Source: JALORV01 sp963712485 (lineage in GTDB: Bacteria; Pseudomonadota; Gammaproteobacteria; Burkholderiales; Burkholderiaceae_F). Taken from it: a stretch of DNA of 64,000 bases. The translations under genes were made by a program, and so were the position numbers. Positions 8,126 to 17,735 of the stretch are shown in pieces. The stretch is from assembly GCA_963712485.1 (NCBI GenBank), contig CAVQID010000027.1:66950-130949 (forward strand), given 5' to 3'. The notes under the pieces are model-generated. The model saw nothing but the letters and a program-made list of their open reading frames with translations. It did no database searches and was not told the DNA's origin. Numbering within the stretch: the stretch's first letter is position 1; each line of letters begins with the position of its first letter.

Positions 8126-9330
8126 GCGGACTCCCTGACGATCTTTCGCGCAAGCAGGTCGCTGATTTCGGTGGCGGCGAGGCCAAGTTCGGCAAGCAGT
8201 GCACGTGTGTGCTGTCCCGCGCGCGGCGCCGGGGCCGGGAGCAGGTCGTGACCCGACACATGAGCCAGCGGGCCAACTTCGGTCACCGCGCCACGGCGAA
8301 AGACGACGCCACGCGCTTGCGCCTGATCATGCGCCAGCGCTTCCGCCGGCGTCAGTACCGACGTCACGCAGGCATCAACATCGGCGAACACGCGGATCCA
8401 GTGTGCGAGCGCCTGGCTGCGAATCCGATCAGCGACCCGCATGATCGTCTGCTGCGCGGCCGAGGAGCCGGGTACTTCGCCGTAGGCCCAGTGCCGCGCA
8501 CGCAGATCGTCGAGGCCTGCGGCCGCGCAGAACGTCTGCCAGAACTTTAGCTCCAGCGCACCGACGGCAAGATGGCGATCATCGGCGGTTGCATAGACGC
8601 GATAGCAGGCGGCGCCGCCGGTCAGCAGCGTGCTGCCCGCCACGGGAGTCGAGCCCGCATCCAGCTCGGCGTGCGGGAAGTAGTGGTGCACCAGCAGCGC
8701 TTCGGTCATCGCGACGTCGACCCAGCGTCCCTGTCCGGTGCGCTGAGCGCCCAGCAGCGCGATGAGCAGTGCCGACAGCCCGGCGAGCGCGCCGCCCAGA
8801 AGATCGCCGAGTTGAAGGTTCGGCACGGCCGGATCGCCGCTCGAGCGGATCTGTTCGAGTACGCCACTGGTGGCGATGTAGTTGATGTCGTGCCCGGCCT
8901 TCTGGGACAGCGGACCGGTCTGGCCGTACCCGGAGATCGAGCACAGCACCAGTCTCGGATTGCGCTCGTGCAGCACGTCCCAGCCCAGCCCGAGCCGCTC
9001 CAGAACGCCTGGCCGGAAACTTTCGACGACGGCATCGGCGCGCCCGGCAAGCTCGAGCAGCAGTTCGCGGCCACGCGCCTGCTTCAGATCGATGGCGATC
9101 GAACGCTTGCCGCGATTGGCCGCTTCGAAGGCCGGATTGACCAGTGCACCCTCGGCGTTGGGCACCTGCGGCGCGAAATCACGCATGTAGTCGCCATCAC
9201 CGGTGTCCTCGATCTTGATGACATCCGCGCCGTAGTCGGCAAGATGCATCGTCGCCGCCGGTCCGGGCAGCAGCCGCGTCAGGTCGAGGATGCGAAGTCC
9301 GGTCAGCGGAGCAGTCATTGGGGCGCTCAC
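8122..9330 (-). CDS. CaiB/BaiF (class III) CoA-transferase family protein
   Basis: 402-aa class III CoA-transferase, the family that moves CoA between carboxylic acids and also includes alpha-methylacyl-CoA racemases. Family landmarks are GLRILDLTRLLPGPAATM near the N-terminus, the ADYGADVIKIED segment, KRSIAIDLKQARGRELL, and LGDLLGGALAGLSALL with the conserved catalytic Asp. Acyl substrate unknown. The GTG start at 9330 overlaps the ABC-F stop as GTGA, and the stop overlaps the phosphatase start as ATGA, so three genes are coupled. An internal ATG at 9318 is a possible alternative start. Confidence 0.88.
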   Translation of the reverse strand: MSAPMTAPLTGLRILDLTRLLPGPAATMHLADYGADVIKIEDTGDGDYMRDFAPQVPNAEGALVNPAFEAANRGKRSIAIDLKQARGRELLLELAGRADAVVESFRPGVLERLGLGWDVLHERNPRLVLCSISGYGQTGPLSQKAGHDINYIATSGVLEQIRSSGDPAVPNLQLGDLLGGALAGLSALLIALLGAQRTGQGRWVDVAMTEALLVHHYFPHAELDAGSTPVAGSTLLTGGAACYRVYATADDRHLAVGALELKFWQTFCAAAGLDDLRARHWAYGEVPGSSAAQQTIMRVADRIRSQALAHWIRVFADVDACVTSVLTPAEALAHDQAQARGVVFRRGAVTEVGPLAHVSGHDLLPAPAPRAGQHTRALLAELGLAATEISDLLARKIVRESA

Positions 9331-11220
9331 GCGATCGCCTCCAGCTCGGTCGTGATCGTGATCCAGCTCGCCTCGAGTTCCTCGACGCGCCCCGCGAGTT
9401 CACCGCGACGCTTCAGCGTTGCCGCGACATGGTCGTCGTTGCCCGAGTGGTAGAAGTCCGGATCCGAGAGCTGCGCATCGAGTTCACGCAATTCATGCGA
9501 TACGCGTGTCAGTTCGTCCTCGAGCCGCTTCAGCTTGTTCTGCAGCGGCCGGCGCGAATCGGCAATGCGTTGCCGCGCGGCGGCCTCCTGTTTGCGTTGC
9601 GCCCGTCGATTCGGCGTGTCTTCTGCAGCGCCACCATCGGTCCGGTCACGGCGGCTCGCCAGCACCAGCGCGGCGTAATCGTCGAGGTCGCCGTCGAAAG
9701 CTGCGACGCGGCCATCGTGTACCAGCCAGAGCTGGTCGCAGGCGGCGCGCAGCAGGTGGCGGTCGTGCGAGACCAGCAGCAGCGCACCTTCATAGGACGA
9801 CAGCGCCATCGTCAGGGCTTCGCGCGTTTCCATGTCGAGATGATTGGTCGGTTCGTCGAGCAGCAGCAGGTTGGGGCGCTGCCATGCGATCAGTGCCAGA
9901 GCGCAGCGCGCCTTCTCGCCGCCCGACATCGGGCCCAGCGGCGTCGTCGCCATCTCGCCCGGAAAGCGATAGTTGCCGAGGAAGTCGCGCAGTTCCTGTT
10001 CGCGTGCCTCGGGCGCCAGGCGGCGCAGGTGCGCGAGTCGGCGTCTCATCAGCGCGCAGCTGGTCGAGCTGGTGCTGCGCGAAGTAGCCGATTGCCAGCC
10101 CCTGGCCGCGCAGCAGTTCGCCGGAGAGCGGGACCAGCTCACGCGCAACCGCCTTCACCAGCGTCGACTTGCCCGCACCGTTGACCCCGAGGATGCCGAT
10201 GCGGTCACCGGCACGCACGGAGAGTCTGATTCCCGAGAGCACGGTGCGATTGCCGTAACCGAGCGCCAGGTTGTCGGCATCGAGCAGGCGCTCGGGTACA
10301 CGCACCGGCTCGGGAAACTCGAAGCGCCATTCGCGTCGTGCACGCACCGGCTCGATGACGGTCAACCGCTCCAGCATCTTGAGGCGGCTCTGCGCCTGCC
10401 GCGCCTTCGTCGCCTGTGCACGGAAACGGTCGACGAACTGCTGCAGATGCGCCGCGGTTCGCGCATAGGCCCTGGCCGCAGCATCCTGCTGCTTCTGCTG
10501 TTCCAGCCACGCAAGCTCGAAGGCGGTGTAGTCGCCCGAGTAACGCCGGATGGTGCCCAGATCGACGTGCCAGACGGTCTCGACAATGCGGTCGAGGAAC
10601 TCGCGGTCGTGCGAGATCACCAGCACCGTGGCCGGCTGACGTCGCAGCCAGGCTTCGAGCCAGACCACCGAATCCAGGTCGAGATGGTTGGTCGGCTCAT
10701 CCAGCAGCAGCAATTCGGCAGGTCGCAGCAGCGCGCGCGCCAGTGCCAGCCGGTTGCGCCACCCGCCGGAGAAGGCAGTCACCGGACGCGCTGCATCGGC
10801 CGACGAAAAGCCGAGGCCGTGCATCACGGTCTGCGCCGAAGCAACGATTGCGCCTTCGTTGAGCTCAGCCAGCGCGGCGTGGGCGTGGGCCAGCCGCATT
10901 TCGTCGTGGCTGGCTTCGGCGGCCGCCAGTTCCTCCCGGGCGGCCATCAGCGGCGCGTGGCCCGCCAGCACGTAGTCGAGCGCCGGCTGCGCGCCGCCCT
11001 CGATATCCTGTGCGACGTGGGCAACGCGCTGCGGCTTCGGTGCCTCGATCGTGCCGGCTTCGACACCGAGGTCGCCGAGGACCGCTGCGAAAAGGCTCGA
11101 CTTGCCGCAGCCGTTCGCGCCAACGAGTCCGATGCGCTCACCCGGCCGGGCGATCAACGAGACGCCTTTGTACAGCGTGCGGGCACCGCGCGCGATCGCG
11201 ACGTCGATCAGCCTGAGCAT
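9327..11220 (-). CDS. ABC-F family ATPase (YheS-like), one single-base frameshift
   Basis: Soluble ABC-F protein of about 630 aa with two ATP-binding cassettes and no membrane domain; family members act on the ribosome. Cassette 1 has GANGCGKSS, FSGGWRNRLALARAL and LLLLDEPTNHLDLD. A linker rich in Arg/Gln (KARQAQSRLKMLERL) leads to cassette 2 with GVNGAGKST, MSGGEKARCALAL and LLLLDEPTNHLDME. The C-terminus is a charged coiled coil. The frame breaks at one surplus t (10038); removing it restores ADETPLAHLRRLAPEAREQE. Domain order and length resemble YheS. First gene of the minus-strand operon running to 4053; prmB ends 60 bp upstream. Confidence 0.88.
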
Positions 11221-11280
11221 CGGTGAATCTGACCCTGGTGCGTCACCGGTAGCAGTGAAGTGCCTGCGACGGTGTCGGAC

Positions 11281-12180
11281 CTAGGGCAGCTCCTCCTGCC
11301 GTGCAAGAAACACCATGTCGTCACCGGCGCTGGTGGTGAGCCAGGTGAGCGGCAGGTCGCTGAAGGCCTTTTCCGCTGCCGCGCGGCCATCACCCACCTC
11401 GACAATCAGCATGCCGCCGCGCTTCAGGTGACCGCGTGCCTGACGCACGAGCGTCTTGACGAAATTCATGCCGTCGATGCCGCCGGCGAGCGCGAGTTTG
11501 GGCTCGTGCATGTACTCGGCGGGCAGCTTTGCCATCGCCGCGTCCGTGACATACGGAGGATTGCACACGATCAGGTCGTAGCGCTTGGTGCCCAGGGCCG
11601 AGAACAGGTCGGACTTGACCGGACTGACGCGTTGCTCGAGCTGGTAGTCCGCCACGTTGCGCCGCGCGACCTGCAGCGCGTCGGCCGAGATGTCGGCGGC
11701 GTCGACCTTGGCATTCGGAAAGACATCGGCGGCCATGATGGCCAGGCAGCCGGAGCCGGTGCACATGTCGAGCACGTCGCCGACCGCGGCGGGATCCTTG
11801 ATCCAGGGAGTGAGGCCTTCGTCGAGCAGCTCGCCAATGAACGAGCGCGGAACGATGACGCGCTCATCGACGTAGAACTTGTAGCCGCGCAGCCAGGCTT
11901 CGTTCAGCAGGTAGGCGGCCGGCAGCCGTTTCTTCACCCGCCGGTCGATGACCTGCAGCAGGTCGTTGATCTCGGCGTGGGTCAGATAGGCGTCGGCGAA
12001 GAACTCCAGACGTTCGAGAGGCAGCTTCAGCGTGCGCATCACGATGTAGGCGGCTTCCTCGAACGCGTCAGCCTGGCCGTGACCGAACGAAAGCTGGGTC
12101 TCGTTGAAGCGGGTTACGGCATAGCGCAGCACATCGCGCAAGGTGCGCAGGTTGGCCTGTGCGTCGATCAGCGTCGTCAT
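11281..12180 (-). CDS. prmB: 50S ribosomal protein uL3 glutamine N5-methyltransferase PrmB
   Basis: Methylates a glutamine side chain of ribosomal protein uL3 using S-adenosylmethionine. The 299-aa protein has the HemK/PrmB layout: a helical N-terminal domain, then the Rossmann domain with motif I (VLDMCTGSGCLAIMAA) and the diagnostic CNPPYVT that binds the substrate amide. ATG 12180 overlaps the dapE stop by 4 bp. The NPPY motif alone does not separate PrmB from PrmC; the N-terminal TLRDVLRYAVTRFNE and the dapE neighbourhood favour PrmB. Confidence 0.9.
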   Translation of the reverse strand: MTTLIDAQANLRTLRDVLRYAVTRFNETQLSFGHGQADAFEEAAYIVMRTLKLPLERLEFFADAYLTHAEINDLLQVIDRRVKKRLPAAYLLNEAWLRGYKFYVDERVIVPRSFIGELLDEGLTPWIKDPAAVGDVLDMCTGSGCLAIMAADVFPNAKVDAADISADALQVARRNVADYQLEQRVSPVKSDLFSALGTKRYDLIVCNPPYVTDAAMAKLPAEYMHEPKLALAGGIDGMNFVKTLVRQARGHLKRGGMLIVEVGDGRAAAEKAFSDLPLTWLTTSAGDDMVFLARQEELP

Positions 12181-13319
12181 TGTCTTTCTTTGGGCGGGAG
12201 CAGGCGCTCGAGCGTGCCGAGGTAGATGTTCTTCAGCGGCTCGAGATCGGCGATCGCGATTTCCTCGTCGATCTTGTGGATGGTCGCATTCGGCGGGCCG
12301 AACTCGATGACTTGCGGGCAGAACGTGGCAATGAAACGGCCGTCCGATGTACCGCCGGTCGTCGAAAGGTCCGGGCTGAGGCCGGTGACGGACTTGATCG
12401 CGGCACTGATCGCCTCCGACAGAGAGCCGCGCGGTGTCAGGAACGGCGATGCGCCGAGCGTCCATTGCACGGCGCCTTCGACTGCATGCTGGCCGAGGAT
12501 GCGCTCGACCCGCTGCTGCAGCGAGGCGGCGGTGGACGCCGGCGCAAAGCGGAAATTGAAGTCAACGGCGCAGGTTCCCGGGATGACGTTGCCCGCACCG
12601 GTGCCGGCATGGATGTTCGAAACCTGGAAGGTCGTCGGCGGGAAGAACTCGTCGCCGTCGTCCCACACGGTGGCCGACAACTCTGCGAGTGCCGGTGCGA
12701 CGATGTGCACCGGATTGCGGGCCAGATGCGGGTAGGCCACGTGACCCTGCACGCCCTCGACCGTCAGGCGGCCGGACAGTGAGCCGCGCCGCCCGTTCTT
12801 GATGGTGTCGCCCAGGCGTTCGACCGATGTCGGCTCGCCGACGATGCAGAAGTCCAGCTTCTCGCCGCGCGCGCGCAGCGCTTCGACCACGCGCGTGGTG
12901 CCATCGGTGGCCGGGCCTTCCTCGTCGGAGGTAAGCAGCAGGGCGATCGACCCCGAATGGTCCGGACAGGAACGCACGAATTCCTCGGCGGCGATGACGA
13001 AGGCCGCGATCGAACTCTTCATGTCCGACGCCCCCCGGCCATACAGTTTCCCGTCGCGGGTCGTTGGCCTAAACGGATCCGAGTGCCATTGCTCGAGCGG
13101 CCCGGTGGGCACGACGTCCGTGTGTCCGGCAAACACGAAGATCGGGGCGCTGGTGCCACGCCGGATCCACGCGTTGGTCACGCCGTTGCCGGCGATCGTT
13201 TCGGACTTGAAGCCCGACGCCGCCAGCCGCGAGGCGAGCATCGACTGGCAGCCGCCGTCATCCGGGGTGACGGAAGGCCGTGCGATCAGGTCGTGGACGA
13301 GTTGAAGGGTGGGGCTCAT
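12177..13319 (-). CDS. dapE: Succinyl-diaminopimelate desuccinylase
   Basis: Hydrolyses N-succinyl-LL-2,6-diaminopimelate to LL-diaminopimelate and succinate, in the succinylase branch of lysine and meso-DAP synthesis. The 380-aa M20-family protein shows the zinc motifs FAGHTDVVPTG, GRGASDMKSSIAAF and LLTSDEEGPATDGT, plus the DapE-typical GGTSDGRF near the C-terminus. ATG 13319 gives the usual N-terminus (MSPTLQLVHDLIARPSVTPD); a longer frame adds only seven residues. It complements dapD and dapC a few kilobases upstream, so three steps of the pathway are encoded here. Confidence 0.93.
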   Translation of the reverse strand: MSPTLQLVHDLIARPSVTPDDGGCQSMLASRLAASGFKSETIAGNGVTNAWIRRGTSAPIFVFAGHTDVVPTGPLEQWHSDPFRPTTRDGKLYGRGASDMKSSIAAFVIAAEEFVRSCPDHSGSIALLLTSDEEGPATDGTTRVVEALRARGEKLDFCIVGEPTSVERLGDTIKNGRRGSLSGRLTVEGVQGHVAYPHLARNPVHIVAPALAELSATVWDDGDEFFPPTTFQVSNIHAGTGAGNVIPGTCAVDFNFRFAPASTAASLQQRVERILGQHAVEGAVQWTLGASPFLTPRGSLSEAISAAIKSVTGLSPDLSTTGGTSDGRFIATFCPQVIEFGPPNATIHKIDEEIAIADLEPLKNIYLGTLERLLPPKERQ

Positions 13320-13393
13320 GCGGGCGCCGGCACGCATCACCGGCGTGCAAGGCGCGCCGATTGTAACGGCAGGCCTGCGTCGCTGAACCGATG

Positions 13394-14545
13394 CTAGATG
13401 TTCAGTGTGAACTCGGAGAACGAGGCGTCGGAGCTTTCGTCCCTGCGTTCCTTCTGCATCTGGGCGCGTGCCTTACCGGCATTGTTGATGAACCAGAGCA
13501 GGTTGTTCTGTGAGTCGGCCGCGGAAAGCGCGTCCTCGCGCGTGATCTGGTCGCCCTGAATCAGCGTGTACAGGCTCTGCTCGAAAGAGATGCTCTCCGG
13601 CGCCAGGCTCTGTTCCATCGCCTCCTTGATCGCCTGCACGTCGCCGCGCTCGATCAGGTCGGCGATGTGGCGTGTGTTCATCAGCACTTCCACTGACGGC
13701 ACGCGCCCGCCGCGCTTGGAGCGGACCAGCCGCTGGGAAACGATTGCCTTCATCGCCACCGACATGTCCTGGAACAGCGCCTGGCGCGTTTCCGGAGGAT
13801 AGAAGCTGATCACGCGGTTCAGTGCATGGGAGCTGTTCGTCGCATGCAGCGTGGCCACGACCAGGTGGCCCGACATCGCATAGGCGAGCGCGGCGCTCAT
13901 CGTGTCGCGGTCGCGGATCTCGCCGATGAAAATGACGTCGGGTGCCTGTCGCATCGCACTGCGCAACGCCGCCTGCAGCGTCCGTGCGTCGGAACCGATC
14001 TCACGCTGGTTGATGATCGACTTCTTGTTGCGGAACAGGAATTCGATCGGATCCTCGAACGTCAGCATGTGCCCGGTCACCAGTTCGTTGCGGTGGTCGA
14101 GCATCGAGGCGATCGTCGTCGACTTTCCGGAACCGGCGGCGCCGACCACGAGGATCATGCCGCGGCGCTCCATGATGAGGTCCTTGAGGACCTCCGGCAG
14201 GTGCAGCGCGTCCAGCTTCGGGATGTCGTGCGGAATGAAGCGGATGACCGCGGAAATCGAGCCCCGCTGCAGGAACGCCGACAAGCGGAAGCTGCCGATG
14301 CCCTGGACCGGCAGGCCGATGTTCAACTCGCGCGAGTCTTCGAGTTCGCGGAAATGGGCGTCGGTCAGGCGCTCCGCCAGCAGCGACACGATCGACTGCG
14401 GCGCGAGCCGCTCCTGGTTGATCGGCACGCAGACGCCGTTGATCTTGATCGTGATCGGCGAGCCAACCGACAGGAAAAGGTCAGACGCCGACTTTTCGGC
14501 CATCAGGCCAAACAGGCGCTCGAGCGACATGGGCGTAGACGACAT
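13394..14545 (-). CDS. pilU: Type IV pilus retraction ATPase, PilU/PilT family
   Basis: Hexameric ATPase assisting retraction of type IV pili for twitching motility. The 383-aa protein has the PilT N-terminal domain (KSASDLFLSVGSPITIKING), Walker A GAAGSGKST, the Asp box HMLTFEDPIEFLF, Walker B PDVIFIGEIRD and the His box GHLVVATLHATNS. The invariant PilT motif AIRNLIRE is absent, and the long acidic C-terminal extension (ERRDESSDASFSEF) is typical of PilU. ATG 14545 is taken as start; ATG 14530 is an alternative. No pilT is beside it in the window. Confidence 0.85.
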   Translation of the reverse strand: MSSTPMSLERLFGLMAEKSASDLFLSVGSPITIKINGVCVPINQERLAPQSIVSLLAERLTDAHFRELEDSRELNIGLPVQGIGSFRLSAFLQRGSISAVIRFIPHDIPKLDALHLPEVLKDLIMERRGMILVVGAAGSGKSTTIASMLDHRNELVTGHMLTFEDPIEFLFRNKKSIINQREIGSDARTLQAALRSAMRQAPDVIFIGEIRDRDTMSAALAYAMSGHLVVATLHATNSSHALNRVISFYPPETRQALFQDMSVAMKAIVSQRLVRSKRGGRVPSVEVLMNTRHIADLIERGDVQAIKEAMEQSLAPESISFEQSLYTLIQGDQITREDALSAADSQNNLLWFINNAGKARAQMQKERRDESSDASFSEFTLNI

Positions 14546-14730
14546 GGAAGCCTCGTGCTTGATAGACGCAGAGCATAAGGCTCGCGACGGGTGATTGCGA
14601 ATCCGTCCGATCGGATGAAAAGAGGGCGGAACTGGGTCTGTCGTAGGCACCGCGCGCAGCGGCGGAACGTGCTTGCGCCACGAACCACCTTTCCGGGGGC
14701 CTGACCGAGCCGGGAGTCGCCCGGCGGCGA

Positions 14731-15055
14731 GTGACTTTCTTTGCTTCGCCCAAGAAAGTCACCAAAGAAATCAAAGATTCGGCGAGGCTAACGTCGCGAA
14801 GCGACGTTAAGCGCAGGGACCGGAGCCAAAGGCGACCGCACGAGGCTGGCCTTCGGCTTGCCTTGCGCTGCAGGGCGTCAGCGGGCCGTGCGCCAAACTC
14901 GCCCGATCGCGGCTGCGCCGCGCCACGGGCTCAGACACGCGCCCGGCACTACTCCGCTGCCGTCGCGCACCGCTGCGGCGTCCCCGAGCGGACTCACCCC
15001 GTCGCCATGCCAGCGTTACTTTGGTTACTTTCTTGGGCAAGACAAAGAAAGTAAC
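14731..15055. repeat. Intergenic element with 40-bp terminal inverted repeats
   Basis: The 586-bp gap between pilU and dapD holds no gene I can support. It contains two inverted 40-bp repeats, 14731-14770 and 15016-15055, about 85% identical by eye. Each repeat is itself a hairpin: GTGACTTTCTT pairs with AAGAAAGTCAC at the left end, GTTACTTTCTT with AAGAAAGTAAC at the right. Inside lies another perfect hairpin, TAACGTCGC/GCGACGTTA (14789-14809). Flanking hairpins occur at 14710-14724 (CCGGG/CCCGG) and 15056-15069. The arrangement looks like a short mobile or MITE-like repeat. Confidence 0.65.
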
Positions 15056-15131
15056 GGGCCGCGCGGCCCTGAAGCGCGAGGTGGAAGGCAGAAAGTGCCC
15101 GCCGCGTAGCGGGACTCAGCGGCCTACGTCC

Positions 15132-15941
<810 letters not shown>

Positions 15942-15958
15942 GGAGGTGTCTCGCTGGG

Positions 15959-17143
15959 TCAGAGTTGCAGGGAGGCGATGCGATCGGCCGCTTCGGCAAC
16001 CTCGGCCGGTTCGGCGACGAGCGCGATGCGCACGAACCCGGTACCCGGGCTGATGCCGTCGACGTCGCGCGACAGGTAACTGCCGGGGAGCACCGTGACG
16101 TTCTTCTCCGCGTAGAGGCGGCGGGCCAGTTCGGTGTCGTCGATCGGCGAGCGCGCCCAGAGGTAGAAGGCGGCGTCTGGAAGCTCGCACGGCAGCCGGC
16201 GCGCGATGACGGGTGCGGCCTGCGCGAACTTCTGCGCGTAAAGGCGGCGGTTCTCGACGACATGGCCTTCGTCACGCCACGCCGCGATGCTGGCGATCTG
16301 CACCGGCTGACTCATCGCCGCCCCATGGTAGGTGCGATAGAGCAGGAATTTGCGCAGCGCCTCCGCGTCGCCAGCGACGAACCCGGAGCGCATCCCCGGC
16401 ACATTCGAGCGTTTGGACAGCGACGAGAACACGACAATGCGCTCGAAGCCATCGCGCCCGGCCCGCGCGGCGGCCGTCAGCGCGCCGAGCGGCGGCGACG
16501 CTTCATCGAAGTAGATCTCGGAATAGCACTCGTCGGAAGCGATGATGAAGTCGTGCCGATCGGCGAGCTCGAAGAGGTCTGCCCATTCGGACTGCGTGAC
16601 GACGCGCCCGGTCGGGTTGCCGGGCGAACAGACGTAGACCAGCTGCACCGCGGCCCATTCGGAAGCGGTCAGCCGCTCGAATTCCATGCGGAATCCGTTC
16701 GCCGGTGTGGTCGGAAGGTAGATCGGCCGTGCGCCCGCCAGTAGTGCCGCGCCCTCGTAGATCTGATAGAAGGGATTGGGCGACACCACCGCCGCCGGTC
16801 GCGTGCGATCGACCACGGCCTGTGCGAACGAGAAAAGCCCCTCGCGCGAACCGGCCACCGGCAGCACCTGCGTTCCGGGATCGATTTGCTTGAGGTCATA
16901 CCGACGCTTGGCCCAGTCGGCAAAGGCCTCGCGCAACGCCGGCAGGCCGGCCGTCAGCGGGTAGCTGGCGACACTCGGCAGCGCCCGCGCGTAGGCCTCG
17001 AGAATGAACGGTGGCGTCGGATGTCTGGGCTCGCCGATCGACAGGTTGATCGGCGCCAGCGCTGCCGGCGGCGTCAGGTCGGAAAAGAGCTTCCTGAGCC
17101 GTTCGAACGGGTACGGATGGAGCCGGTCGAGATCCGGATTCAT
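15959..17143 (-). CDS. dapC: Succinyldiaminopimelate transaminase
   Basis: PLP-dependent aminotransferase forming N-succinyl-LL-2,6-diaminopimelate. The 394-aa fold-type I enzyme shows the PLP lysine in SSLSKRSNVPGMRSGF, the cofactor-contacting CSPGNPTGRV and ASDECYSEIYFD, and the C-terminal RIAL arginine. The start MNPDLDRLHPYPFERLRKLF is typical of DapC in Betaproteobacteria. ATG 17143 overlaps the queF stop by 4 bp (ATGA). With dapD 17 bp downstream it forms a queF-dapC-dapD transcription unit. Confidence 0.9.
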   Translation of the reverse strand: MNPDLDRLHPYPFERLRKLFSDLTPPAALAPINLSIGEPRHPTPPFILEAYARALPSVASYPLTAGLPALREAFADWAKRRYDLKQIDPGTQVLPVAGSREGLFSFAQAVVDRTRPAAVVSPNPFYQIYEGAALLAGARPIYLPTTPANGFRMEFERLTASEWAAVQLVYVCSPGNPTGRVVTQSEWADLFELADRHDFIIASDECYSEIYFDEASPPLGALTAAARAGRDGFERIVVFSSLSKRSNVPGMRSGFVAGDAEALRKFLLYRTYHGAAMSQPVQIASIAAWRDEGHVVENRRLYAQKFAQAAPVIARRLPCELPDAAFYLWARSPIDDTELARRLYAEKNVTVLPGSYLSRDVDGISPGTGFVRIALVAEPAEVAEAADRIASLQL

Positions 17144-17571
17144 GAGCGGCCGGGGCTTGTGGGTCCGCCTTCGATGCCGGCGGCGACGAGTTCGACGTAG
17201 GGTAATGGTTTCCAGCCCCGCTTGCGGTGCTCCGCCACCACGGTCGTAAACAGGCCGCCACGCACGTACCACCGGGCCGCCAGGCGCATGAAGCGAGGTT
17301 TGAGCGCCGCGACGAGGTCGTCGACGATGCGGTTGGTGACGGCTTCGTGGAAGGCACCCTCGTTCCGGTACGACCACATATAGAGCTTCAGCGCCTTCAA
17401 TTCGACATTGCGCTTGTCCGGCACGTAATCGAGCAGCAGCGTGGCGAAATCCGGCTGGCCGGTGAGCGGACACAGGCACGTGAACTCCGGGACCTCGATG
17501 TGGACGAGGTAATCGCGCTGCGGCGCCGGATTCGCAAAGGTTTCAAGCGTCTTGCTGGGACGAGTGGCCAT
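17140..17571 (-). CDS. queF: NADPH-dependent 7-cyano-7-deazaguanine reductase QueF
   Basis: Reduces preQ0 to preQ1 in queuosine biosynthesis. The 143-aa length marks a unimodular (type I) QueF. The nucleophilic cysteine lies in FTCLCPLTGQPDFA, and the NADPH-binding motif reads ELKALKLYMWSYRNEGAFHE, acceptable for the family. The protein ends in a short Gly/Ser tail overlapping the dapC start. It is the first gene of the queF-dapC-dapD unit and divergent from smc. Confidence 0.92.
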   Translation of the reverse strand: MATRPSKTLETFANPAPQRDYLVHIEVPEFTCLCPLTGQPDFATLLLDYVPDKRNVELKALKLYMWSYRNEGAFHEAVTNRIVDDLVAALKPRFMRLAARWYVRGGLFTTVVAEHRKRGWKPLPYVELVAAGIEGGPTSPGRS

Positions 17572-17630
17572 GGTCGCTGCCGACGGTCGCGTGCGCGCGG
17601 GATGCCGCAGCGAACAGGGACTGCGCTGTT

Positions 17631-17636
17631 ATTATA
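17631..17636 (-). promoter_or_regulatory. Candidate -10 element for queF-dapC-dapD
   Basis: On the minus strand TATAAT occurs 60 bp before the queF ATG in the queF/smc divergent gap, a rare AT-rich stretch here. No good -35 hexamer is seen at the ideal spacing, so the call rests on the -10 alone. The same AT-rich stretch could also serve smc. Confidence 0.35.
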
Positions 17637-17735
17637 CGAACGCGATTTTTCATCCCCGCGCGTTCTCGGACGGCCCCATCGGTGTCTCCGGTCGGCGTCC
17701 GGGCACGACTCTCACCACTTCCCGCTCACACACAC

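Noticed and set aside
14731..15054. Short plus-strand open frame over the inverted-repeat element
   Set aside because: Its codons follow the hairpin repeats; no start signal or similarity to a protein I know.
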